In this document: positions 36,329-45,033 of the stretch, one piece after another
How positions within the stretch are numbered: the stretch's first letter is position 1
Layout: the number at the start of each line of letters is the position of its first letter
Origin: JBHIYN01 sp041984235
Lineage (GTDB): Bacteria > Pseudomonadota > Gammaproteobacteria > Ga0077536
DNA: 64,000 bases
Assembly (NCBI GenBank): GCA_041984235.1
Contig: JBHIYN010000001.1
Span: 376,608 to 440,607, forward strand
Direction: 5' to 3'
Notes under the pieces: model-generated
Seen by the model: only the letters and a program-made list of their open reading frames with translations
Told to the model about the DNA's origin: nothing
Database searches by the model: none
Made by a program: the position numbers and the translations under genes

Positions 36329-37276
36329 TCAGCCGGCCTTGAGGGCGCCGCGCGTCAGTACCGGGACCTCGGCGTCGACGTGCTCGATGTCGTCCTGGAA
36401 CTTGAGCAGCACGTTCAGCGTCGAGCGCACCAGTGCGGTATCGAGCTCGTTGGCGTGCAGCAGCAACAGGGTGCGCGCCCAGTCGATGGTCTCGCTCACC
36501 GCGGGCACCTTCTTCAGGTCGAGCTCGCGCAGGGACTGCACGAAGGCGACGAGCTGGCCGCGCAGGCGCGCTTCCAGCTCCGGTACCCGCGATTCGATAA
36601 TGCGTTGTTCGAGCTTGCTGTCCGGGAACGGGATGTAGAGGTGCAGGCAGCGGCGCTTGAGTGCGTCACCGATTTCGCGCGTGTTGTTCGAGGTCAGGAA
36701 CACCAGCGGTGGCTGCTTGGCACGCACCGTGCCGATTTCCGGGATCGATATCTGGTAGTCCTGCAGCAGTTCCAGCAGGAACGCTTCGAATTCGTGATCG
36801 GACTTGTCGATCTCGTCGATCAGCAGGACCGCGCCGTGCTCTGCCCACAGCGCCTTGAGCAGCGGACGCGGCTCGAGGAACTCCTCGTTGAAGAAGGTGT
36901 CGTCGAACTCGTGCAGTCGATCGATCGATTCCTTCAGGCCGCGCGCGCCCTGCATGAGGTCGCCGAGCTTCTCTTTCAGCACCTGGGTATAGAGCAGCTG
37001 CTTGCCGTACTTCCATTCGTAGAGCGCCTTGGCCTCGTCCAGGCCTTCGTAGCACTGCAGGCGGATCAGTGGCTTGTCGAAGAGCTGCGCGGCGGCGTTG
37101 GCGAGCTCGGTCTTGCCGACCCCGGGCGGTCCTTCGACCAGCACCGGCTTGTGCAGCGCGCGGGCAAGGTAGACGACGGTCGCGATGGCGTCGCTGGCGA
37201 TGTAGCCGGAGGCGCCCAGGCCGTGGCCGAGTTCGTCGATGGCGGCGCGGGCGGGGGAGGTTGAAGGTGCGCTCAC
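36329..37276 (-). CDS. MoxR-family AAA+ ATPase
   Basis: 315 residues. Walker A GPPGVGKTE (49-57), Walker B LLIDEID (150-156), sensor 1 FLTSNNTREIGDALKRRC with arginine finger. GTG start at 37276 is chosen because AGGAGATC lies seven bases upstream; a longer frame upstream would run into the palindromic element. The gene ends 10 bases before the VWA gene. Confidence 0.92.
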   Translation of the reverse strand: MSAPSTSPARAAIDELGHGLGASGYIASDAIATVVYLARALHKPVLVEGPPGVGKTELANAAAQLFDKPLIRLQCYEGLDEAKALYEWKYGKQLLYTQVLKEKLGDLMQGARGLKESIDRLHEFDDTFFNEEFLEPRPLLKALWAEHGAVLLIDEIDKSDHEFEAFLLELLQDYQISIPEIGTVRAKQPPLVFLTSNNTREIGDALKRRCLHLYIPFPDSKLEQRIIESRVPELEARLRGQLVAFVQSLRELDLKKVPAVSETIDWARTLLLLHANELDTALVRSTLNVLLKFQDDIEHVDAEVPVLTRGALKAG

Positions 37277-37290
37277 GGGATCTCCTTGAT

Positions 37291-37431
37291 CAGGGTGATG
37301 CAGAACTACTGCGGAGGCCGTGGGCGGCGTTGCGGGCTCGCCTGCGGTCCTCATTTATCGATATAAACTCCGGTCCTCGGCTCGCCCGCGCCTTGCCCCC
37401 GGCCTTCCTCGCTACGTTCTGCATCACCCTG
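37291..37431. repeat. 141-bp imperfect palindromic element
   Basis: The outer arms are perfect 16-bp inverted repeats: CAGGGTGATGCAGAAC (37291-37306) and GTTCTGCATCACCCTG (37416-37431). Inside, the arms keep matching imperfectly (GGTCCTCATTTATCGATA against TATAAACTCCGGTCCTC, GCGGGCTCG against CTCGCCCGC) around a central TTTATCGATATAAA. It fills the space between the moxR ribosome site and the amidase stop codon, and could fold into a long cruciform or RNA hairpin that acts as a terminator. Looks like a MITE or REP/BIME-like dispersed repeat. Confidence 0.75.
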
Positions 37432-38916
37432 TCAGGCGGGGTTGCTGCAGTGAATGTCGGGGCGGCGGCCGCTCCAGGGGCGGGCGTGTTCGAGCTGTCC
37501 GGCAAGCTGGAACAGTGTGCCTTCGTCGCCGAAACGGCCGACGAACTGCAGCCCGATCGGCAGGCCGTCGTCGTTCATCGCCAGCGGCACCGACATCGCC
37601 GGCTGGCCGGTCAGGTTGTAGGCATAGGTGAAGGCGACGAAATTGAGGATGTCGTGCAGCCACTGGCCGGGCCGCTCGTCGCTGGGCGTGAAGGCGCCGA
37701 TGCGGACCGGCGGCACCGCCAGTGTCGGGCTCAGCAGCACGTCGAAATCGCCGTCCGCGTACCACCGTGCGACGCGCCGGGTGAAGCGCTGCGCGATCTC
37801 GACCGCCTCCAGGTAGGCCGCCGGGTCACTGGCGAGCGCGCCCTGGTACCAATCCCAGGTCGCGTCCTCGACGTCGTCGCGGGTCAGCGTGCGGCCGAGC
37901 TCGCGTTCCCAGTAGCGCATGACGTGCGCGGTGAAGCCGCCGAAGCGCGGACCGAATACGGCCGGCATGTCGGGCTGCGCGAAGGTGTCGGCGTCGGTTT
38001 CGACGACGTCGTGGCCGAGCTCCTCGAGCAGCTTCGCGGTGTCCTCGACCGCGTGCACGCAATCGGGGTGCGGGGTGGTGGTTTCGTGCCAGCCGGTCGG
38101 CAGGCGCGTGATGAAGCCGATGCGCAGCCGGCCCGGCGGTCGCGCGACCTCTTCCAGGTAGGGACGCTCGGGCGGCGGTGCGTGGTAGGGATCGCCAAGG
38201 TCCGGACCAGCGGTGACATCGAGCATGGCGGCCGAATCGCGCACGCTGCGGCTGACCACGTGCTCGTAGATGATGCCGGAGCCGAGGTCGCCGAACAGCG
38301 GGCCCAGCGGGTTGCGCCCACGCGAGGGCTTCATGCCGAACAGGCCGCAGCACGCCGCCGGGATGCGTATCGAGCCGCCACCGTCGTTGGCGTGTGCCAT
38401 GGGTACGACGCCGGCGGCGACCATGGCCGCCGAGCCGCCGCTGGAGCCGCCCGGCGTGTGCTCCGGGTTCCACGGATTGCGCGTCACGCCATGCAGCTCG
38501 GGCTCGGTGACCGGCGAGCCGCCGAATTCCGGGGTGTTGGTCTTGCCGCACACGACCAGCCCGGCCGCCTTGTGACGCACCACGAGCTCGGAGTCGATGC
38601 GGGAGACGTAGCCGGCCAGCGCCCTGCAACCTTCGTTGAACGGCGCGCCGGCGTACTCGGCGAGCAGGTCCTTGAGCAGGAAGGGCACGCCGCAGAACAC
38701 CGCGTCGCGGGCGCGGCCGGCGGCCAGTTCGTCGCGCCAGTGGCCCGCGACCCGGCGCGCCTCGTCGTACATCGGGTGGATGACGGCATTGAGCGCCGGG
38801 TTGACCCGTTCGATGGCGCTGATGGTGTCCTCGGCAATCTCCAGCGGATCGAGTTCACCATTGCGCACCAGGGTGCCGATGGCGACGGCGTCCAGCTCGC
38901 TCAGATCACGTGGCAT
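37432..38916 (-). CDS. Amidase (amidase signature family)
   Basis: 494 residues. The Ser-cisSer-Lys triad is complete: Lys82 (PFLLKDLLA), cis-Ser158 (TPGGSSGGSAA) and nucleophile Ser182 (NDGGGSIRIPA), with the normal 24-residue gap between serines. Substrate class cannot be told (aliphatic/aryl amides, 6-aminohexanoate cyclic dimer-type and others share the fold). Its stop codon touches the end of the palindromic element. Confidence 0.93.
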   Translation of the reverse strand: MPRDLSELDAVAIGTLVRNGELDPLEIAEDTISAIERVNPALNAVIHPMYDEARRVAGHWRDELAAGRARDAVFCGVPFLLKDLLAEYAGAPFNEGCRALAGYVSRIDSELVVRHKAAGLVVCGKTNTPEFGGSPVTEPELHGVTRNPWNPEHTPGGSSGGSAAMVAAGVVPMAHANDGGGSIRIPAACCGLFGMKPSRGRNPLGPLFGDLGSGIIYEHVVSRSVRDSAAMLDVTAGPDLGDPYHAPPPERPYLEEVARPPGRLRIGFITRLPTGWHETTTPHPDCVHAVEDTAKLLEELGHDVVETDADTFAQPDMPAVFGPRFGGFTAHVMRYWERELGRTLTRDDVEDATWDWYQGALASDPAAYLEAVEIAQRFTRRVARWYADGDFDVLLSPTLAVPPVRIGAFTPSDERPGQWLHDILNFVAFTYAYNLTGQPAMSVPLAMNDDGLPIGLQFVGRFGDEGTLFQLAGQLEHARPWSGRRPDIHCSNPA

Positions 38917-38988
38917 CGAGTTGCTCTCCCGGTTTCCTGTCGCGCGACGGCGCGGCCCGGCATGATAACCGCAGCGCTGCGATCGCGG

Positions 38989-39663
38989 TCAGCGCCGACC
39001 GGCGAGCCAGTCGAGACGCTGGCGCAGGCGCCGGCGCCAGCTCTCCGGCAGGGCCGGCGCGGCGAGCAGCCGTTCCAGCGCTGCCGGCGGCGGCCGGGTG
39101 ACCGCGGTCGCGGCATGGAACTCGGCAACGCTGGGCGCGTCCGCGCAGCGTTCGAGCAGGACCAGGCGGTCGCCGGCGGTGACCCGGCCGGGTTCGAGCA
39201 CGCGGTAGTACCAGCCGGTCAGGCCGGTTTCGCGGATCCAGGCGGCCATGCCGTGGGCATCGTAGCGGCGGTCGATCTTCCAGCAGGGGCGGCGCGGCTG
39301 GGTCAGGACCACGCGTGCGCTGCCGAGGGCGAAGACGTCGCCGAGGCAGACCATGTCCTCGGCCGGGCCGTGCGTGGAGACGTTCTCGCCGATGCTGCCT
39401 GCGACCAGGGCGGCCGCCGCGGACGGAAAACGTTCGGCCAGGCGCGCGTAGTGTTGCGCCGGGTAGTGGTGTACCGCCTTGTCCGGGCCGCCGTGCACGC
39501 GGCGATCGGCCTGGAAATCACCGGCCAGGCCGTCCGCAGTCACTGCCACGGCACCGCCCGCGGGCTGCTTGAAGATGCCGCTGGGGGTGCCGTCGGCGAG
39601 CGTCGCGCGGGCGCCGCCGACGAACACGGCACGGATTTCGACGGCGGCAGACTCCAGGGACAT
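38989..39663 (-). CDS. MOSC domain protein (YiiM-like)
   Basis: 224 residues. MOSC beta-barrel with GDFQADRRVHGGPDKAVHHY, GSIGENVSTHG and the conserved cysteine in RRPCWKIDRRY, then a C-terminal three-helix extension as in E. coli YiiM (6-N-hydroxylaminopurine detoxification). It probably uses molybdenum cofactor to reduce N-hydroxylated compounds. ATG at 39663 chosen; the open frame upstream is antisense to the HAD gene. Confidence 0.88.
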   Translation of the reverse strand: MSLESAAVEIRAVFVGGARATLADGTPSGIFKQPAGGAVAVTADGLAGDFQADRRVHGGPDKAVHHYPAQHYARLAERFPSAAAALVAGSIGENVSTHGPAEDMVCLGDVFALGSARVVLTQPRRPCWKIDRRYDAHGMAAWIRETGLTGWYYRVLEPGRVTAGDRLVLLERCADAPSVAEFHAATAVTRPPPAALERLLAAPALPESWRRRLRQRLDWLAGRR

Positions 39664-39735
39664 CGGCTCAGGATACCCGCGGCGGCCGGATCTGCGAAAA
39701 TCGCCGGCCGTAGCCGTTCGCCGCGAAGGAGTTTC

Positions 39736-40380
39736 ATGAGCGTATCCGCCGTACTGTGGGATTTCGGCGGGGTCATCACGACCTCGCCGTTCGATGCCTT
39801 CAACCGTTACGAAGCCGAACGCGGCCTGCCGCGTGATTTCATCCGTGGTGTCAACGCGGTCAACCACGAAGACAACGCCTGGGCGCGCTTCGAGTCGAGC
39901 CGCATCGACGCTGACGAGTTCGACCGCGCGTTCCTCGCCGAGACCACCGCCGCCGGCCACCCGGTTCCGGGCCGTGACGTCATTCCGCTGCTCGGCGGTG
40001 ACGTGCGCCCGCGCATGGTCGAGGTGCTCGAACGCTGCAAGGCGCGTTACCGGGTCGCCTGCCTGACCAACAATGCCAACACCGGGCACGGGCCGGGGAT
40101 GTCGCGCGACCCGCGCCAGGCCGACGACGTGGCGCGGGTGATGACCCTGTTCGACCTGGTCATAGAGTCGAGCAAGGAAGGCATTCGCAAGCCCGATCCG
40201 CGCATCTACGCGCTGGCCTGCGAGCGCCTGGGGGTGCCGCCGGAGGCGATCGTCTACCTCGACGACCTCGGTATCAATCTCAAGCCGGCGCGGGCCATGG
40301 GCATGACCACGATCAAGGTGCTGAACGAGGCGCAGGCGATAAAGGATCTCGCCGCCGCGCTCGGCATCGGGTTCGACTGA
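39736..40380 (+). CDS. HAD-superfamily hydrolase (subfamily IA)
   Basis: 214 residues. Motif I WDFGGVI has the nucleophile Asp9, but the usual second Asp is Gly as in YihX/epoxide-hydrolase-N-type members. Motif II CLTNNAN, motif III Lys in RKPDPRIYALACERLG, motif IV YLDDLGINLKPARAMGM. Substrate unknown, probably a small phosphorylated or acyl compound. AAGGAG ribosome site before ATG. Confidence 0.88.
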   Translation: MSVSAVLWDFGGVITTSPFDAFNRYEAERGLPRDFIRGVNAVNHEDNAWARFESSRIDADEFDRAFLAETTAAGHPVPGRDVIPLLGGDVRPRMVEVLERCKARYRVACLTNNANTGHGPGMSRDPRQADDVARVMTLFDLVIESSKEGIRKPDPRIYALACERLGVPPEAIVYLDDLGINLKPARAMGMTTIKVLNEAQAIKDLAAALGIGFD

Positions 40381-40456
40381 GCGCGGTTCACGCGTTCCCG
40401 TCTCTGTCTTAAGATGCCGCGGCGACCTTACACCGCGCGCAGGAGAAAACCGGGCC

Positions 40457-41530
40457 ATGCTCATATTTCGCCAGTTGTTCGACCAGGAGTCGTCGACCTA
40501 TACCTACCTGCTCGGCGATGCGGACAGCGGCGATGCAGTGATCATCGACCCGGTGTTCGAGCAGGTGCGGCGCGATGCGGCCCTGCTCGGTGAGCTCGGC
40601 CTGAAGCTTCGCGTGGTGCTGGACACCCACTGCCACGCCGACCACGTCACCGGCGCCTGGCTGCTCAGGCAACGCACCGGTGCGGAGATTGCCGTCTCCG
40701 CCAACGGCGGTGTCGAAGGCGCGGATCGCTACCTGAAGCAGGGCGATCGCGTGAGCTTCGGCGCGCGCTACCTGGAAGTCCGCGAAACCCCCGGGCACAC
40801 CAACGGCTGTCTGACCTACGTGCTGGACGACGCGTCGAGAGCCTTCACCGGCGACGCCCTGCTGATTCGCGGCTGCGGCCGCACCGATTTCCAGCAGGGC
40901 AGCGCGGCCGGGCTGTATCGCTCCATCCAGGAGCAGATCTTCACCCTGCCGGACACCACCAGCCTGTACCCGGCGCACGACTACAACGGCCTCACGGTGA
41001 CCAGCGTCGGCGAGGAGAAGCGCTTCAATCCGCGCTTCGGCGGCGACATCGGCGAACGGGATTTCATCGGCTACATGGACAACCTGGGCCTGGCCCATCC
41101 GCGCAAGATCGATGTTGCGGTGCCGGCCAACCTGCACTGCGGGCGGCCGGATGGCGAGGTGCCGGACGATGCCCCCGACTGGGCGCCGCTGAGCTACACC
41201 TTCGCCGGCATCTGGGAGATGGATCCGCAGTGGCTGGAAGAGCATCCGCAGGCGGTGACGGTGCTGGACGTGCGTGAGAGCGACGAGTTCGACGGACCGC
41301 TCGGCCATATCGACGGTGCCATCCTGATCCCGCTCGGCACGCTCGCCGCGCGCGTCGACGAGGTGCCGCGTGAGCGCCCGGTGGTGACGGTGTGCCGCGC
41401 GGGCGGGCGCTCCGCTCAGGCGACGGTCATCCTCAGGCGGGCCGGACTGACCCGGGTCGCCAACCTCGCCGGCGGCATGCTGCGCTGGCGCGCGCAGGCC
41501 CTGCCGGTCGTCGGCGGCGACAACGTCTGA
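40457..41530 (+). CDS. Metallo-beta-lactamase / rhodanese fusion (persulfide dioxygenase-sulfurtransferase type)
   Basis: 357 residues. N-terminal ETHE1/glyoxalase-II-like domain with DTHCHADHVTGA (His58, His60, Asp62, His63), ETPGHTNG (His114), TGDALLIRGCGRTDF (Asp133) and YPAHDYNG. C-terminal rhodanese domain with active Cys313 in VTVCRAGGRSAQA. This fusion oxidises glutathione persulfide to sulfite and transfers sulfur, protecting against sulfide. AGGAGAA ribosome site. Confidence 0.92.
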   Translation: MLIFRQLFDQESSTYTYLLGDADSGDAVIIDPVFEQVRRDAALLGELGLKLRVVLDTHCHADHVTGAWLLRQRTGAEIAVSANGGVEGADRYLKQGDRVSFGARYLEVRETPGHTNGCLTYVLDDASRAFTGDALLIRGCGRTDFQQGSAAGLYRSIQEQIFTLPDTTSLYPAHDYNGLTVTSVGEEKRFNPRFGGDIGERDFIGYMDNLGLAHPRKIDVAVPANLHCGRPDGEVPDDAPDWAPLSYTFAGIWEMDPQWLEEHPQAVTVLDVRESDEFDGPLGHIDGAILIPLGTLAARVDEVPRERPVVTVCRAGGRSAQATVILRRAGLTRVANLAGGMLRWRAQALPVVGGDNV

Positions 41531-41594
41531 ACGGCGCCGCGCCGGGGTAAACCGGCTGCGTTATCATGCGCCCCGGATTGGCCGGGAGCGGAGC

Positions 41595-42611
41595 ATGAAA
41601 ATCGATACCCTCATGGCGCCGGCGGCGCCGCAGCGCATTGCCGAGCAGGCGCGCGAGTTCGAACGCCTCGGCTTCGACTGCATCTGGACCTTCGAAGCGA
41701 TGAGCGACGCGTTCCTGCCGCTCGCGCACGCGGCGGCCGCCACCGAGCGCCTCGAGATCGGGACCAACATCGCCGTCGCCTTTGCGCGTTCGCCGTTCGC
41801 GATGGCGCAGATCGCCTGGGACCTGCAGCGTGATTCCGGCGGCCGCTTCCGGCTCGGGCTCGGCACCCAGGTGCGCGCCCACATCGAGCGCCGTTTCTCG
41901 ATGCCCTTCGATCATCCGGCGGCGCGGGTCACCGACTACGTGCGCTGCGTGCGCGCGATCTGGGACACCTTCCAGAACGGCGCGAAGCCGGACTACGAGG
42001 GGCCGTTCTACCGTTTCAAGCTGATCAACCCGTTCTTCAACCCGGGGCCGATCGATCATCCGCGCATTCCGATCTACCTGGCCGGCGTCAATCCGCGCAT
42101 GTGCCGCGCGGCCGGCGAAGTCGCTGACGGCTTCCACGTTCATCCCATGCACTCGGCGGGTTACCTGCGCGACGTCGTGCGCCCGGCGCTGGACGAAGGC
42201 GCACGTGACGCCGGACGCAGCGTGAGCGACCTCGAGCTGTACTCGCCGGTGTTCGTCATCACCGGCGACACCCAGGCCGAGATCGACGCGATGGAGCAGG
42301 CCGTGCGGCGCCAGGCCTCGTTCTACGGCTCGACGCCGAGCTATGCGGCGGTGCTCGAGTACCACGGCCACGGCGAGCTGGGGCGCAAGCTCAACGGACT
42401 CATGCGCGAGGGGCGCATGGACGAGATGGCCGCGGCGATCCCCGAGGACCTTTTGGAGAACATCGCCATCATCGGCAAGCCGGGCGAGATCGGCCAGCGC
42501 ATGCGCGAGCGTTACGACGGCATCCTCGACCGCGTCTCGCTCTATCTCACCATGGGCGGCGACGGCGAGTTCGACCGCTGGGACGAGCTCATCAGCGCCA
42601 TTCACGCCTGA
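41595..42611 (+). CDS. LLM-class (luciferase-like) F420-type oxidoreductase, TIGR03617-like
   Basis: 338 residues, bacterial-luciferase-like TIM barrel. The N-terminus MKIDTLMAPAAPQRIAEQAR, the LEIGTNIAVAFARSPFAMAQ segment and GRFRLGLGTQVRAHIERRF match the TIGR03617 group of F420-dependent enzymes best known from mycobacteria. Cofactor use in this organism (F420 or FMN) is not shown. Downstream of the MBL-rhodanese gene by 64 bases. Confidence 0.87.
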   Translation: MKIDTLMAPAAPQRIAEQAREFERLGFDCIWTFEAMSDAFLPLAHAAAATERLEIGTNIAVAFARSPFAMAQIAWDLQRDSGGRFRLGLGTQVRAHIERRFSMPFDHPAARVTDYVRCVRAIWDTFQNGAKPDYEGPFYRFKLINPFFNPGPIDHPRIPIYLAGVNPRMCRAAGEVADGFHVHPMHSAGYLRDVVRPALDEGARDAGRSVSDLELYSPVFVITGDTQAEIDAMEQAVRRQASFYGSTPSYAAVLEYHGHGELGRKLNGLMREGRMDEMAAAIPEDLLENIAIIGKPGEIGQRMRERYDGILDRVSLYLTMGGDGEFDRWDELISAIHA

Positions 42612-42629
42612 GCCGCGGCGGCCGCCGTG

Positions 42630-44480
42630 TTACAGGGTCAGTGACAGGCGCGGGATCTCCGCGATCTGCTGCTGGTCGAGATAGTCGATGTGATCGCTCA
42701 GCAGTTCGCGCATTTCCTCGACTTCACGGTAGAGCCGGTTGGCCGAGGTCAGCTTGCGATCGAACTGGCGTCGCGTCTCCTGTAGCTGCGCCTTCTGGCG
42801 CGCGATGTTGTTGGCCAGCGCGATGAGCTTCTTGTAGTAGCTGCGCAGGAGCTGCTCCTTGTCGCGGTACTCGCTGTCGACCTGGCGGCGGATGGCGGCC
42901 TCGCGCTGGCGGATCTCCTCGTTGGTGAGCTCACGCATGCGCTGCAGCTTGGCCTGGTAATCGGCTTCGATGCCGGCGCGGCGTTGCTCCACCGCCTGCT
43001 CCAGCTCGGCGCGCAGACGCTGCTCCATCTCGGCGAAGACCGCCGCGATGCCGTCAGCGGCAGGGGGCCCCTGGTGCGCGTCGGGTGCGACTGCGGCCGC
43101 TTCGGGCGGCGCCACCGCGGCCGGGTGGTCGTGGCCGCCAAGGTCGTCATGTTGTTCGCCGAGCTCGCCGATGATGTCGGCGAGCGCCTGGCCGGTGGCC
43201 GTGTCGGCATAGTGTTCGGCCGGAACTGCTGCGTTCATTTCCCGCTGTGCCTCCTCGTGCGTGTACAACCCGGCGATGCGGGTGATGGTGCTGTCGAGCG
43301 GGCTGTCGTGGTCCGGTTCTTCCATGCCGGGCTCATCGGGTCGGTCGTTCACGGGGGCGTCCTCGTGCGGGTCGCTGCGTTCAGTTGCAAGGTAGACGAC
43401 GGTGGGGGCGGCGTCTGCCTCCCGGGCCGCGAGCTCGGGGTAGCGCTCGAGCGCGGCGGCGATACCGGATTCGAGGTAAACCACGCGGAAGCCGCGTTCG
43501 CCGAGCAGGAAAGCGGCGATCGCGCACTGCTCGGCGTCGTCACCGCAGACGACGTAGCGGAAATCCTTGCGCAGGCGATTGCTCTGCAGGCGCAGCATGC
43601 TGAGCGGAATGTTCTCGCTGCCGCCGAGGGCCTGGCGGGCATGGTCTTCCGGGTAGCGGATGTCCAGCCACACCGCGCCGCCATCGATCTCGCCGAGTGC
43701 CTGCTCCAGTGATACCGGGTGCAGCACCTCGTTCTGGATCAGCTCGACGAAGTCGTCACGGCCGAGGCGCATCAGCAGGCCGTCGGAGAGCATGGTGACG
43801 CTGGCGTTGCGCGGCTGGCCGGAGATCAGTGCTTCCTCGCCAAAGGCGGTACCGGGGCCGAGATCGGCGAGGTGGATCTGGCCGCGGCCGGCCGCAATCG
43901 TGCGCGACACCTCGCAGTAACCCTTCTCGATGACGTAGTAGTAGTCGCCCACCGAGCCCTGCCTGACCACGACGTCGTCGGCCTTCAGCGCGATCTGCTC
44001 CATGCGCGCGAAGATTTTCTGGATGTTGGTTGCCGGCAGCACCGTGAACAGCTCCGACTGCAGCATGCGGATCATCCAGTCCGACGAGCGCTCGGTCGCG
44101 ATCTCGGCGACCTCGAATTCGCCGGCTTCCAGGCGCGACTCGTGCTGCTCGACCAGGCGATCGAGGGCGACGCGGCGGAACCAGGCGATGGTCGCGCCGT
44201 GCGGCGCCCGCACGGTGTAGCGCTTGCGCCCGGGCGGGTCCAGCGGTTGCAGGGCCGCCTTGTTGGTCGCCGAGAGCGTGCGCACGGGCTTGCCGTGCCA
44301 GATCAGCTCGACGCTGCCGGCGACGAGGTAGTGCACGCGATCGTCACTCGCGCCCTGCGCGTAGACGACCTCGCCGCGTTCGCACACGTGCAGGTTGGCG
44401 AGCGCCACCGCGCGGTCCTGCAAGGGCTGCGAGAGGCGCTGGATCGGCATGAAGCGCCGAATGCGGGATTCCGTGTCCAC
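42630..44480 (-). CDS. Cyclic nucleotide-binding / rhodanese / coiled-coil protein
   Basis: 616 residues. Two consecutive cNMP-binding-like barrels (about 10-150 and 150-260; the second has FGEEALISGQPRNASVTML), then a rhodanese domain (about 265-365, VWLDIRYPEDHARQALGGSE, cysteine in YVVCGDD), an acidic linker, and a long charged coiled coil (about 480-600, RRAGIEADYQAKLQRMREL). No DNA-binding domain. It is likely a cytoplasmic sensor that couples a nucleotide or redox/sulfur signal to a partner through the coiled coil. GTG start with GGGGGAAC upstream; AT-rich leader follows. Confidence 0.85.
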   Translation of the reverse strand: MDTESRIRRFMPIQRLSQPLQDRAVALANLHVCERGEVVYAQGASDDRVHYLVAGSVELIWHGKPVRTLSATNKAALQPLDPPGRKRYTVRAPHGATIAWFRRVALDRLVEQHESRLEAGEFEVAEIATERSSDWMIRMLQSELFTVLPATNIQKIFARMEQIALKADDVVVRQGSVGDYYYVIEKGYCEVSRTIAAGRGQIHLADLGPGTAFGEEALISGQPRNASVTMLSDGLLMRLGRDDFVELIQNEVLHPVSLEQALGEIDGGAVWLDIRYPEDHARQALGGSENIPLSMLRLQSNRLRKDFRYVVCGDDAEQCAIAAFLLGERGFRVVYLESGIAAALERYPELAAREADAAPTVVYLATERSDPHEDAPVNDRPDEPGMEEPDHDSPLDSTITRIAGLYTHEEAQREMNAAVPAEHYADTATGQALADIIGELGEQHDDLGGHDHPAAVAPPEAAAVAPDAHQGPPAADGIAAVFAEMEQRLRAELEQAVEQRRAGIEADYQAKLQRMRELTNEEIRQREAAIRRQVDSEYRDKEQLLRSYYKKLIALANNIARQKAQLQETRRQFDRKLTSANRLYREVEEMRELLSDHIDYLDQQQIAEIPRLSLTL

Positions 44481-44595
44481 GTAGTTCCCCCGAAAACCGT
44501 GGGCAGAACGATTAGCTTATTAATTTCTTATAGTTATGGGGTGTAATTATATTGATTTATGAGGAAATGAACAGCCGTCCGTCGCACCCCGGCGC
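44481..44595. other. AT-rich intergenic leader of the cNMP-binding protein gene
   Basis: Between 44510 and 44575 the sequence is strongly AT-rich (AGCTTATTAATTTCTTATAG). On the minus strand a perfect TATAAT occurs at 44551-44546, but I see no good -35 17 bases upstream. It is the probable promoter region of the gene ending at 42630. Confidence 0.4.
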
Positions 44596-45033
44596 TCAGC
44601 CGCCGGGGGCCGCCGCCGCGGGGATGATTTCGAGCACCGCGCGGCGCCGGTAGCGGCCGGTGAGGCGCGAGAAGAGGTCGGTCAGCCACATCTGCCAGCC
44701 GTACTTGCGGCGCAGCAGGCGGTAGGCTTCGGCGCTGCGGTCCGCATCGGCGACGATGCGCGCCTGCGCGTCCAGCCACGGTCCGAGCAGCCTGCCGCGC
44801 AGGTCGCACAGGGCGACCCGCGCGCGCCCGTTGGCGCGGATGCGCTTGACCTTGCCGGCGTCGCCGGCGCTGAAGCAGTACAGGCGCGGTCCGTGCGCGG
44901 CGAACCACACCGGCGTGCGCACCTCGCGGCCGTCGCGCCGGTAGGTGGCGAGACTGAGGTAGCGCGCCTGCGCCAGCTCGGCGAATTCCGGCGTCGCCCC
45001 GGATCCCGGATCGGCCGGCGCAGGCTCAGTCAT
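44596..45033 (-). CDS. PPOX-class F420-type split-barrel oxidoreductase
   Basis: 145 residues of the pyridoxamine-phosphate-oxidase-like split barrel (ARYLSLATYRRDGREVRTPV, VKRIRANGRARVALCDLRGR), closest to the TIGR03666-like F420/FMN group. It overlaps the crotonase gene by 8 bases and is the last gene of a four-gene operon (transporter, GST, crotonase, PPOX). ATG at 45033 chosen as homologues begin just before FAELAQARY. Confidence 0.82.
   Translation of the reverse strand: MTEPAPADPGSGATPEFAELAQARYLSLATYRRDGREVRTPVWFAAHGPRLYCFSAGDAGKVKRIRANGRARVALCDLRGRLLGPWLDAQARIVADADRSAEAYRLLRRKYGWQMWLTDLFSRLTGRYRRRAVLEIIPAAAAPGG

Noticed and set aside
37069..40380. Plus-strand open frame of about 1,100 codons through moxR, amidase and MOSC
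   Set aside because: Only its last 214 codons (HAD hydrolase) are real; the rest is antisense to clear genes and runs through a palindromic repeat.
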